From assembly GCA_040414855.1 (NCBI GenBank), contig JBEDUQ010000062.1:1-64000 (forward strand): a stretch of 64,000 bases of DNA. The letters run 5' to 3'. The notes beneath the pieces are model-generated. The model was not told the origin of the DNA, made no database searches, and worked only from the letters and a program-made list of their open reading frames with translations. This document shows positions 18,389 through 25,979 of this stretch, piece after piece. Made by a program: the position numbers and the translations under genes. Position 1 is the stretch's first letter, and each line of letters begins with the position of its first letter. Source of the stretch: DASVXQ01 sp040414855 (lineage in GTDB: Bacteria; Actinomycetota; CALGFH01).

Positions 18389-18525
18389 GCCGGTGAGCAT
18401 GGCGGGCCGTGGATGCGTCGGCATTCGATTTTCCGGACCGACCCCCGTGGCCGTCTCACCGGTCGGGCGCGCCGGTCGACGGTCGACGCCCCGCCCTCGA
18501 CACCGGCCACTCCCCTCGCCAATTT

Positions 18526-18569
18526 TCATCGATTTCTCATCGGGCAATTATCATTGATTTCTCATCAGG
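18526..18569 (-). promoter_or_regulatory. Two 19-base direct repeats, probable regulator site
   Basis: TCATCGATTTCTCATCGGG and TCATTGATTTCTCATCAGG (17 of 19 identical) lie 25 bases apart start to start, about 2.5 helical turns, in an AT-rich patch upstream of the DUF4037 gene. Spacing and position suggest tandem binding of a regulator; which one is unknown. Confidence 0.5.
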
Positions 18570-19024
18570 TTCTAATCTGCCATGTCGTTTGAATTTCGCT
18601 AGCCTCGCTCTATCGACTCATGCACGCATTTATGTCATCATCGGGCCATAGGACCGCGAAGGACTCGATGCAGTCTGGTCTGACATGCCACCCTGCATCG
18701 CTATTTCGTCTCGATGAAGGCAACGCCGCCGTCGTGGGTCATCGGGAATTCCCGCTCCTCCTCCCGCGCCCTGCCGAGCTGGCTAAGTCGGCATCGCTGG
18801 GAAGGGATGGTTCTTGGCCGTGCCACAGGCTTGCTGGCAGTCACGCCCAGCTTCTGTGCACGCCGCAGCGCCGGATGAGCGCCATCTCCCCTCCATGACC
18901 AGCTCCGCCAGGAGGTCGCCGCCGGCCAACCCCTGCCTGGTCGCGAGCTCCACCTCACGCCCTCCACGGTGCGCGCCCTGGGCCGGTCCTCGGCGTCGAG
19001 CAATCGCAACAGGGAGATTGGACG
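18570..19024. other. Intergenic region with possible gene remnants
   Basis: About 450 bases without a convincing intact gene. The first 100 bases are AT-rich. On the plus strand around 18,890-19,000 a frame without a start reads DQLRQEVAAGQPLPGRELHLTPSTVRALGR, which looks like a decayed helix-turn-helix segment, but this is a weak impression. The final bases carry the ribosome-binding site AGGGAG of the cupredoxin gene. Confidence 0.35.
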
Positions 19025-19396
19025 TTGGCCCTTCCACGCATCCTGCTTGCCGTGCCGCTCATAGCGGCCGGCGCGTTCCTCCCCGCCGTCGGCCACGCAC
19101 CCGCAAAGGCACCGGCCGGTGTCGTCGGCATGGGCCATGAAGCCTTCACCACCAAAGAGACGACTATCCAGCGGGGCGCCAGCCTCAGGTTCGTGAACGA
19201 CTCGCGCTACATGCACATCATCGGGCCCGGCCGCGACGGCACGCTCGCCGCGACCGCCGGAGAGCCCATGCAGCGCCGCGTCCTCATGCCGGAGAACGCC
19301 AGCTACACGACGGCGCCGTTCACCACGCCGGGCACCTTCTACTTCGCCTGTTCGATGCATCCGGAGATGACGGTCAAGGTCGTCGTCACCGGTTGA
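19025..19396 (+). CDS. Secreted cupredoxin (plastocyanin/azurin-like copper protein)
   Basis: About 123 residues, TTG start supported by AGGGAG upstream. Signal peptide (ILLAVPLIAAGAFLPAVGHA) followed by a small beta-sandwich. Type 1 copper ligands are visible: His64 in RYMHIIG, then Cys109-x2-His112-x2-Met115 in FACSMHPEM, the C-x2-H-x2-M spacing of plastocyanin-like centres. Probable role: electron transfer or copper handling outside the membrane. First in a same-strand group with a tiny hydrophobic peptide, an AMP ligase and a presenilin-like protease; gaps of about 95 and 120 bases leave open whether all four are one operon. Confidence 0.85.
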   Translation: MALPRILLAVPLIAAGAFLPAVGHAPAKAPAGVVGMGHEAFTTKETTIQRGASLRFVNDSRYMHIIGPGRDGTLAATAGEPMQRRVLMPENASYTTAPFTTPGTFYFACSMHPEMTVKVVVTG

Positions 19397-19490
19397 GCTG
19401 CTGCTCGTCCGAGACGTGCGAGCAGCGGGACGTGACCGGCAGCCGGCCACGTCGGGTCTGGGTCACCGAGTTTTCGGGAAGGAGGTCAAC

Positions 19491-19586
19491 ATGTCGGCTC
19501 TCATCAGCAGCGTCAAGCACGTGCGCTACGCGATGGGTTCCCTGGCCGCGGTGCTGTTTGCGTCGGCCGCCGGCGCGGCGCTGTAA
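19491..19586 (+). CDS. 31-residue hydrophobic small protein
   Basis: A very short gene with a near-ideal ribosome-binding site (GGAAGGAGG) five bases before its ATG and a TAA stop. The product has a basic, amphipathic first half (MSALISSVKHVRYAMG) and a small-residue-rich hydrophobic second half (SLAAVLFASAAGAAL) that could span the membrane as a tail anchor. No family recognised. The strong translation signal argues that it is real. It could be a substrate or partner of the membrane protease two genes downstream, a precursor peptide, or the signal-peptide remnant of a lost secreted protein. The following 120 bases code for nothing evident. Confidence 0.6.
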   Translation: MSALISSVKHVRYAMGSLAAVLFASAAGAAL

Positions 19587-19638
19587 GCCACGCGGATCGC
19601 TCGGCGGCCACCACGGCCCGCCGAACGCGGTGAGCGAC

Positions 19639-19676
19639 GCGACCGGGCGGCGTCCACGCGGGCGACGCCCGGTCGC
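19639..19676 (+). terminator. Hairpin between the small peptide and AMP-ligase genes
   Basis: Perfect 11-base inverted repeat GCGACCGGGCG / CGCCCGGTCGC around a 16-base GC-rich loop, without a T-tract. It may be an attenuator or a processing/stability element making the short peptide message more abundant than the downstream genes. Confidence 0.45.
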
Positions 19677-19705
19677 GGCCTCCAGGAGGAGAAGAGGGAG
19701 CGGAA

Positions 19706-21139
19706 GTGTTGGAGACCGGTGTCCGGCAGTTCCGGTTGGCGATGGGAATGGTATGGGGCCGTCGACTCGATACCCGCAACCTCGCCCGGCTCGTTGACGA
19801 CGCACTCGCCACGCTCGAGGAGTTCGGCGAACCGGGCGCGGACGCGGGGCAGGTGATCGACGGACCGCTCAACGATCCCGCGGCCCGGCGGGACCTCGCG
19901 ACCCGTGGCGTGCGGCGGACCGCCGCCCGGCTCGCGACGCAGTCGCCGTTCTACGCGCGCCGGTTCGCCGCAGCCGGCGTGGATCCCAAGCGTCTCGAGC
20001 TCAAGGGCCTCGGCGCCATCCCGGTAACCCTGAAGCGCGACCTGGTCGAGCGACGGGACGACTTCCAGTGCGCCGACGTCGCACGCTACCTGGCGACCCG
20101 CACCACCGGCACCACCGGACGTCCGGCCGAGATCTGGCTGTCCCGCTACGAGATGGAGATCTGGCCGGCCCTGGGCGCCCTGGCCAGCGTCATCCGCGGC
20201 GAGCTCCTGCCGGACGACGTCCTCCAGGTCAATGTCAGCTCCCGCGCCACCGGCAGCGTCCACCTGAACGCCGCGGGGTGCCGACTGGTCGGCGCCGCCT
20301 GCCGGGTGCTCGGCATCGTCCCGGTCGACGAGGCGCTCGACAGCCTGGCCGACCGGGGAGCGACGCAACTGGCGACGGTCCCGAGCTACCTCGCCGAGCT
20401 CGAGGTCGCCGCGCGGCGGCGTGGGATGGGACCGAGGGACTTCCGGTTGCGCAGCATCGACGTCGGCGGCGAGGTCATATCCCCCAGCCTGGCGCGGGCG
20501 GCCCGCGAGACGTTCGGCGCCCCCAGCATCCGGGACCTGTTCGCCATGACCGAGGTCGTGCCGGTCTTCGGGCGCACCTGCGCCGAGGGTCACCTGCATT
20601 TCGACATCAACCTGGGGCTCGTCGAGTATCTGGACGTCGAGACCGGCGGGCCGGCCGAGCCCGGCGCGCTGGCCACCGTCGTGGTCACGCCGTACTTCCC
20701 CTACCGTGACTGCATGCCGGTGTTCCGGTACGATACCCGCGACGTCGTCAGATGCCTGCCTGCGGACGCGATCACCTGCGAGCTGGCCGGCCTGCCGGGC
20801 ACCGGCCCGATCGAAGGCAAGGCCGACCACCTGTTGCGGCTCGGGCCGACCGAGGTCGTGACCACACGGCAGTTGGTCGAAGCCATCGAGGCGCTGCCCA
20901 CCCGACCCTGGCCGGCACGGTTCCGCGCGAGCGTCGACGACCGACGACTTCGGCTCACGCTACCGGTCTCGGCGATCACGGGCCTCGACCAGGCCGAGGT
21001 GGCGCGCCACTTCGGCGACCGCGGCCTCGACCTGGACCTCGCGCTCGTGGGCGACGAAGAGGCGACCGCCCTGCGTCCCCTGCGCAGCGACCTGCACGAG
21101 ACGACCTTCGCCGCCCGCCCAGCGCTCATCGGAGCCTGA
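19706..21139 (+). CDS. PaaK-like AMP-dependent ligase (phenylacetate-CoA ligase family)
   Basis: About 477 residues. Adenylate-forming signatures: P-loop TRTTGTTGRPAEIWLS, core LFAMTEVVPVFG (the T-E ATP motif), and FRYDTRDVV, the conserved YDTGD-like motif with Arg in place of Gly. The PaaK and F390-synthetase branch is the closest visible fit. The usual catalytic Lys region near the C-terminus is not clearly recognisable, so full thioester formation is uncertain. Expected chemistry: activation of a carboxylate as acyl-AMP. GTG start with GGGAG upstream. The next gene begins one base after its stop, so ligase and membrane protease are tightly coupled, which is unusual for PaaK homologues. Confidence 0.8.
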   Translation: MLETGVRQFRLAMGMVWGRRLDTRNLARLVDDALATLEEFGEPGADAGQVIDGPLNDPAARRDLATRGVRRTAARLATQSPFYARRFAAAGVDPKRLELKGLGAIPVTLKRDLVERRDDFQCADVARYLATRTTGTTGRPAEIWLSRYEMEIWPALGALASVIRGELLPDDVLQVNVSSRATGSVHLNAAGCRLVGAACRVLGIVPVDEALDSLADRGATQLATVPSYLAELEVAARRRGMGPRDFRLRSIDVGGEVISPSLARAARETFGAPSIRDLFAMTEVVPVFGRTCAEGHLHFDINLGLVEYLDVETGGPAEPGALATVVVTPYFPYRDCMPVFRYDTRDVVRCLPADAITCELAGLPGTGPIEGKADHLLRLGPTEVVTTRQLVEAIEALPTRPWPARFRASVDDRRLRLTLPVSAITGLDQAEVARHFGDRGLDLDLALVGDEEATALRPLRSDLHETTFAARPALIGA

Positions 21140-21140
21140 C

Positions 21141-22103
21141 ATGGACCTGAGCAGCTCCCAGACGTTCCTCTCCATCTTCCAGTTGTGCGTGACCATCGTC
21201 GGCGCGATGGCGGCCTGCTTGGGCGCGCTGTTCTACCTGCGCCGGGTGCGCCTGGAGCGTCCGGCGATTGGCAGGTTCAACGGTCGCGACGTCATGATCC
21301 TGTTCGCGTTCCTGGTGCTGCTGCCCGGGTTCTACCTGTTGCTGCCGCAGTGGGCGCTCACCAGTGTGCTGGTGGTGACCTTCGCGGCGACGGTGTCCAT
21401 CGGCTTTCGACCGGTGCTCTCCCCGACCCTGCTGTGGCTCGGCATCGGCGTGCTGATCGGTGTGGACCTCTGGATGGGGCAGCACATGATCAATGACGTC
21501 CACAATTGGCAGTTCGTGTGGGGCGAGAACAGCATCGTCGTGCTGCTCGCGGCGATCTCGGTCGCCAACCTGTACGTGCAGGGAGGCATGCAGCTGCGGC
21601 ACGTGGCCTGGTTCGCGGGCGGTCTCGCGGTCTACGACTCGGTCTTCACCCTGCTGTTCCCGGTGTCGAACTCGCTCATCCGTGAGTTCGTCAACCACCC
21701 CCTCTTCCCGGCGATGGGCATGCGGATCGGCTTCGACGAAGCCATCGTCGGTCTTGGCGACCTGCTGGTCTACGCCGGGTTCACCCTCTGCGCGTACAAG
21801 GCCTACGGCCGGCCGGGGCTCCGGTTGGCGCTGCCCCTCGTCCTGGTGTTCGGTGCGGTCATGCCCGCGCTCTCCGGGCTGCTCATCAACTACGTCGACC
21901 TCCGCCTGGACGTCGTCGTCCCGGCGCAGACCTGGTTCGGGCCGGCGGCGGTTATCGGATACCTGTGGCTCCGCCGCCGCTACGGTCGTGAGCGCACCAT
22001 GAAGGAGTACCTGACCAGCGTCGACGCGGCGCGTCGCGCGCCGCCGGACAGCGCCGCGATTCCCGAGGAGCCGAAGGTCGAGTCCAAGCCGGTATCCGCC
22101 TGA
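21141..22103 (+). CDS. Presenilin/SPP-like intramembrane aspartyl protease (GxGD type)
   Basis: A 320-residue protein with about eight or nine hydrophobic segments and a short charged tail. Three diagnostic signatures occur in order within membrane segments: Tyr165-Asp166 (GLAVYDSVFTLLFP), Gly204-Leu-Gly-Asp207 (AIVGLGDLLVYAGF) and Pro242-Ala-Leu (VMPALSGLLINY). YD, GxGD and PAL are the catalytic and structural motifs of presenilin and signal peptide peptidase. Prepilin peptidases share only GxGD and lack the PAL element. The overall sequence is otherwise not recognised, so the assignment rests on motif order and topology. Substrate unknown; candidates are the nearby 31-residue peptide or cleaved signal peptides. 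Confidence 0.72.
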   Translation: MDLSSSQTFLSIFQLCVTIVGAMAACLGALFYLRRVRLERPAIGRFNGRDVMILFAFLVLLPGFYLLLPQWALTSVLVVTFAATVSIGFRPVLSPTLLWLGIGVLIGVDLWMGQHMINDVHNWQFVWGENSIVVLLAAISVANLYVQGGMQLRHVAWFAGGLAVYDSVFTLLFPVSNSLIREFVNHPLFPAMGMRIGFDEAIVGLGDLLVYAGFTLCAYKAYGRPGLRLALPLVLVFGAVMPALSGLLINYVDLRLDVVVPAQTWFGPAAVIGYLWLRRRYGRERTMKEYLTSVDAARRAPPDSAAIPEEPKVESKPVSA

Positions 22104-22270
22104 GCGTCGCGGGCCGGCTGCGCCTCGAAGACTCCCCTCTCCGCCGGCCGGCGCTGGACGGCAGCCGGTCGTGCTATGTGCACCACCGTGGTGGTCGGCG
22201 GCTATCCTGCCTGAGTGGCCCCCGGGCGAGGCGGGCCGACGGATGACCTGCCGGTGAAGGGGGAGCGCGC

Positions 22271-24043
22271 GTGCGGTATGAGATCGTCGCCGAGGCGTAC
22301 CGGGACCTGGAGGCCGCCAGCGGGCGGCTGGCGCTGATCGACCGGCTTGCCAAGCTCCTGGAACAGACCCCGACCGAGCTGCTGCCCACCGTCTGCTACC
22401 TCTGCCAGGGCCTGATCGCGCCCGACTTTGCGGGGGTGGAGCTCGGCCTGGCCGAGCGGCTGGCCGCACGCGCGGTTGCCGAGGCCGCCGGCACCACCCC
22501 CAACCAGGTGCTCGGCGGCGCCGGGCAGAGCGGGGACCTGGGCCTGACCGCCGAGCAGCTCCTCGCCGAAACGGCAGGGTCGCGGCCGGCCAGCCTGGAG
22601 GTCGGGGTGGTGTTCGACACGCTGCACCAGATCGCCGCGGCGGAAGGCACTGGCTCGCAGGGCCGCAAGCTGGCCGGGCTGGTCGGCCTGCTCCAGCAGG
22701 CGACCCCGCTGGAGGCCCGCTACCTGCTGCGTCTGGTCATGAGCACGCTGCGGCTGGGGATCGGCACCCCCACGATCCTGGACGCGCTGGCGACGGTGTA
22801 CGCCGGCGGCCGCAAGGCCAGGCCGGTGCTGGAGCGGGCCTACAACATCTGCTCCGACCTTGGCCTGGTCGCCTCGACCCTGGCCACGGGCGGGCTGGCC
22901 GAGGTGGAGCGGATGCGGGTGCGCGCCGGCAACCCGGTCCGGCCCATGCTGGCCCAGCGGATGAGCAGCCCGGCCGAGATCCTGGCCAAGCTGGGTGAGA
23001 GCTGCGCGGCCGAGTACAAGTACGACGGCATTCGGGTGCAGGCCCACCGCACCGCCGACGGACGCCTGGAGCTGTTCACCCGGCGCCTGGATCGCGTCTC
23101 CACCCAGTTCCCGGAGGTGGTGGAGCTCCTGGACCAGAGCCTTGGGCCCCGGGAGGCGATCCTGGAGGGCGAGGTGGTCGCCTTCGACCCGGCCTCCGGG
23201 GAGCTGCGCCCCTTCCAGGACGTGATGTTCCGGCGACGCAAGCACGGCATCAGCGACGCGGTCCGCGACTACCCCGTCAGCCTGTTCTGCTTCGAGCTGC
23301 TGTACGCCGACGGCCAGGACCTCACCCGCCTGCCCTACCTGGAGCGGCGGGCTGAGCTGACCCGGGCGGTCACGCCCTCGGCGCGGCTGCGGCTGGCCAC
23401 CGCCACCGAGGTCAGCGACGAGGCGGCGCTGGAGCGGGCCTTCGAGCAGGCCGTGGCCGAGGGCTGCGAGGGGTTGATCTGCAAGTCCCTCAGCCCCACC
23501 GTCGGCTACCAGGCCGGCGCGCGCGGCTGGTCGTGGATCAAGCTCAAGCGGGACTACCGCACCGAACTGACCGACACCCTGGACCTGGTCGTGGTGGGCG
23601 GGCTGGCGGGGCGTGGCCGCCGCGCCGGGATGTACGGGGCGCTGCTGCTGGCGGTCTACGACGCCGCCACCGACCGCTTTCAGACGATCTGCAAGTGCGG
23701 CACCGGCTTCTCCGACGCCGACCTGGCCGCGTTGCCCGCCCGGCTGGCGCCGCTGACCCGGGCCCAACAGCCCGCGCGGGTGGATTCCCGCTGGGGCGCG
23801 GACGTGTGGTTGGAGCCCACCCTGGTGGTCGAGGTGCTGGCCGCCGAGCTCACCCTGTCCCCCAACCACACCGCCGGGTGGGGCACGTTCAGGGAGGACG
23901 CCGGTCTGGCATTGCGGTTCCCCCGCTTCACCGGCCGCTGGCGCGACGACAAGGCCGCCACCGACGCCACCACCGTCACCGAGGTCGTCCAGATGTACCG
24001 CACCGCCCGGCGGATACCCGCCGGCGGCGAAGGGTCACCCTGA
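22271..24043 (+). CDS. ATP-dependent DNA ligase
   Basis: A 590-residue ligase of the archaeal/LigB type. Order: N-terminal DNA-binding domain (DLEAASGRLALIDRLAKLLEQTP), nucleotidyltransferase domain with the AMP-accepting Lys250 in EYKYDGIRVQ, motif EGEVVAFD, FCFELLYADG, motif IV EGLICKS and motif V WIKLKRDY, then an OB-fold C-terminus (VEVLAAELTLSPNH). Seals nicks using ATP; bacteria with such ligases usually also carry NAD-dependent LigA, so its role is probably repair. GTG start. Alone on its strand except for the membrane protein 14 bases downstream. Confidence 0.93.
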   Translation: MRYEIVAEAYRDLEAASGRLALIDRLAKLLEQTPTELLPTVCYLCQGLIAPDFAGVELGLAERLAARAVAEAAGTTPNQVLGGAGQSGDLGLTAEQLLAETAGSRPASLEVGVVFDTLHQIAAAEGTGSQGRKLAGLVGLLQQATPLEARYLLRLVMSTLRLGIGTPTILDALATVYAGGRKARPVLERAYNICSDLGLVASTLATGGLAEVERMRVRAGNPVRPMLAQRMSSPAEILAKLGESCAAEYKYDGIRVQAHRTADGRLELFTRRLDRVSTQFPEVVELLDQSLGPREAILEGEVVAFDPASGELRPFQDVMFRRRKHGISDAVRDYPVSLFCFELLYADGQDLTRLPYLERRAELTRAVTPSARLRLATATEVSDEAALERAFEQAVAEGCEGLICKSLSPTVGYQAGARGWSWIKLKRDYRTELTDTLDLVVVGGLAGRGRRAGMYGALLLAVYDAATDRFQTICKCGTGFSDADLAALPARLAPLTRAQQPARVDSRWGADVWLEPTLVVEVLAAELTLSPNHTAGWGTFREDAGLALRFPRFTGRWRDDKAATDATTVTEVVQMYRTARRIPAGGEGSP

Positions 24044-24056
24044 GAAGGCGACGGTC

Positions 24057-24944
24057 ATGAAGACCACCCCGCCGGCGGATGCGGTGGATCCACCGTCGCG
24101 GCTTGTTCGGCGCCTGGTGGGCGCCCTTGCGGCGGGCCTGCTGATCGTCTTCTGGGGCCTGCTGGCCCTGATCGCGATCCCGATCGCGCTGACGCCCTGT
24201 CGCGCCGAAGGTTCGGGCTGCCTGGGGCAAGCCTTCCTGCTGGGCGCGGTTGCAGGCGTGGTTGCCGTGGTGGCCGCCTGGCCGGTGCTGTACCTGCTGC
24301 GGGTCCGTCCCGCCTGGCCGGTGGCGCTGATCGGGCCGATCACCCTGGGCGGGCTGGGATGGCTTGCGATCGATGGGCTTGGTCGGGGATGGGCCTTGCT
24401 GCCGCTGCTCCCGTCGCTGTCCTACGGTGTCGGCGCCCTTGCCGCCGATGCCAAGGTGAGGTGGCCATGGCGCGTCGGGATAGCGGTCCTGGTCGTGGCG
24501 GCCTACCCGCTCGCCCCGCTGCTGCGCGACCACCGAACCGACGCCGGGCTGCAGCGCTATCGGCGATGGGAAATGCGGATCACGACGGTGCCGCCCTGGT
24601 CGTGGCACCGGTCCGCCCAGTCGCTCAGGGTCGCCTCCATCGCCCCGCCGAGCTCGGCCTCGACCGGCCCGTCGGTGCACCACGGCATCTGGTCGGCGTT
24701 CATGCGCGGAGTCCTCTGCTCCAGGCCCCCGAGTCGTGAGAACGTTATCACGCAGGCTGGCGGGACTCGCGGGTCGAGGCGCCGGTCGAGACGCCGGTCG
24801 ACAGGCACATCGCGTCACCAGTCCAGGATCGAGCCGTCGGGAGCCGCCGCGAGGTGCGGCGGGGGTGACTTGCCCGGGTGGGCCGCCGCGACCCTCTCGA
24901 CCAGCTCGAGCCCGATCCCGGGACGCGTCGGCGGCCGCACGTAG
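24057..24944 (+). CDS. Membrane protein with aberrant read-through C-terminus
   Basis: Residues 1 to about 165 form a plausible four-helix membrane protein (RRLVGALAAGLLIVFWGLLALIAIPIAL; AFLLGAVAGVVAVVAAWPVLYLL; WPVALIGPITLGGLGWLAI; VGIAVLVVAAYPLAPLL) with an extracytoplasmic Cys pair in PCRAEGSGC. After about residue 170 the protein becomes Ser/Arg-rich and hydrophilic. That part is antisense to a truncated gene and to the 3' end of the enolase-superfamily gene, so it is probably not native. The original 3' end seems to have been lost at a junction near 24,560. Family not recognised. Confidence 0.5.
   Translation: MKTTPPADAVDPPSRLVRRLVGALAAGLLIVFWGLLALIAIPIALTPCRAEGSGCLGQAFLLGAVAGVVAVVAAWPVLYLLRVRPAWPVALIGPITLGGLGWLAIDGLGRGWALLPLLPSLSYGVGALAADAKVRWPWRVGIAVLVVAAYPLAPLLRDHRTDAGLQRYRRWEMRITTVPPWSWHRSAQSLRVASIAPPSSASTGPSVHHGIWSAFMRGVLCSRPPSRENVITQAGGTRGSRRRSRRRSTGTSRHQSRIEPSGAAARCGGGDLPGWAAATLSTSSSPIPGRVGGRT
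24557..24703 (-). pseudogene. Truncated 5' end of a LacI-regulated gene
   Basis: A 48-codon frame beginning MNADQMPWCTDGPVEAELGG and continuing TLSDWADRCHDQGGTVVI before an abrupt RISHRR and stop. It has a good ribosome-binding site (AGAGGAC) and a LacI-type operator 34 bases upstream, so it was the first gene of a regulated unit on the island. The protein-like sequence ends where the oppositely oriented membrane-protein block begins, consistent with a deletion or insertion junction. The family cannot be named with confidence; CehA/McbA-type hydrolases have similar phrases, but that is only an impression. Confidence 0.55.
24737..24750 (-). promoter_or_regulatory. LacI-type operator, site A
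   Basis: TGAGAACGTTATCA (plus strand), the exact consensus of four similar sites on this island, within the near-palindrome GTGAGAACGTTATCAC. It lies just upstream of the truncated gene and just downstream of the enolase-superfamily gene. Confidence 0.75.
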
Positions 24945-25969
24945 CCGTCGTGGACGTCGAGCGGACCGTCCACGATCTCGGAGCGCCACGGCACGTCGTC
25001 GCGCACCTGCTCGAGGATCAGGAAGTTCGGCAGGGCGAGCGCCATGTGGATGCTCACCATGGTCCCGATCGGACCGTTCGGGTTGTGCGGGGCCACGCAG
25101 ACGAAGGAAGGCTCGGCGAGCGTCGCGAGCCTGCGGAGCTGCGTGACGCCTCCGCAATAGCAGACGTTCGGCTGGATGACGGCGCAGGCGCGTCGCTCCA
25201 CCAGCTCGCGGAACTCCTGGAGGGACGCGAGGCGCTCGCCGGCCGCGATCGGGATCGGGAGTGCCCTTGCCACCTCGAGCAGTGCACCCACGTCCCCCGG
25301 CTGGCAGGGCTCCTCCAGGAAATAGGGGCGGAGCGGCTCGAGCATGCGACCCAGCTGGATCGCCAGGGCCGGCGTCGTCCGACCATGAAGGTCGACCATG
25401 ATGTCCGCCTCGTCCCCGGCCGCCTCGCGCACCGTGCCGACGAGCTCTTCGGCCTTTCGCATCGCCGCCACCCCTTCGAGCGGCCGAGCCGGCGCCATCG
25501 GATACACCTTCATCGCGTCGAAGCCCGCCTCCCGGGCGGCTCGGGCGGCGTTCGCCCAGGCCTCCGGCCGCATCGCATCCCCGCCGAGCTCCGAACCGAG
25601 GTTGACGTAGGTCCGAACGCGATCGCGGACCGGGCCTCCAAGGAGCTCGAACAGGGGAACGCCGAGGGCCTTCGCCTTGATGTCCCAAAGCGCCTGGTCG
25701 ACCCCTGAAATCGCGGTCGTCACGACGATGCCGCCCCTGAAGTACGGCGCTCGCGACATCACCTGCCAGAGCCGCTCGACCGCCCGGGGATCCTGGCCGA
25801 CGAGCAGCGGTTCGAGGTCCTCCACCGCTCCGATGACGGAGCGGGTGTGCCATCCGAGCGACGCCTCTCCCCATCCGACCAGGCCCGGCTCGTCGGTCCG
25901 GACCCGGACGAAGATCCAGTCCCGGTCGCCCGCGTCGACGACCGTCGTGGAGACGTCCGAGATCAGCAC
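24815..25969 (-). CDS. Enolase-superfamily (mandelate racemase/muconate lactonizing) enzyme
   Basis: A 384-residue TIM-barrel enzyme of the sugar-acid dehydratase/MLE type that abstracts the proton alpha to a carboxylate. Visible: capping domain start (MLISDVSTTVVDAGDRDWIFVRV), GVDQALWDIKAKALG, Lys in FDAMKVYP, metal-ligand Asp in DIMVDLHG, Glu in FLEEPCQPGD and Glu in AAGERL, and catalytic His in VAPHNPNGP. The pattern is closest to galactonate/gluconate-type dehydratases. Last intact gene of the minus-strand unit that starts with the alcohol dehydrogenase. Expected role: dehydrating a sugar acid derived from the imported substrate. Confidence 0.88.
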   Translation of the reverse strand: MLISDVSTTVVDAGDRDWIFVRVRTDEPGLVGWGEASLGWHTRSVIGAVEDLEPLLVGQDPRAVERLWQVMSRAPYFRGGIVVTTAISGVDQALWDIKAKALGVPLFELLGGPVRDRVRTYVNLGSELGGDAMRPEAWANAARAAREAGFDAMKVYPMAPARPLEGVAAMRKAEELVGTVREAAGDEADIMVDLHGRTTPALAIQLGRMLEPLRPYFLEEPCQPGDVGALLEVARALPIPIAAGERLASLQEFRELVERRACAVIQPNVCYCGGVTQLRRLATLAEPSFVCVAPHNPNGPIGTMVSIHMALALPNFLILEQVRDDVPWRSEIVDGPLDVHDGYVRPPTRPGIGLELVERVAAAHPGKSPPPHLAAAPDGSILDW

Positions 25970-25979
25970 GCTCGGCGAC

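Noticed and set aside
21141..22103. The GxGD membrane protein as the missing prepilin peptidase (TadV/CpaA) of the Tad locus.
   Set aside because: It lacks the GxGDxK signature of A24 peptidases, has the PAL motif of presenilin-type proteases, is much longer than TadV, and lies 16 kb from the Tad genes in a different unit.
24704..24808. A longer start for the truncated gene at 24,808.
   Set aside because: It would translate through the LacI operator and promoter region; the ATG at 24,703 has a ribosome-binding site and protein-like sequence begins there.
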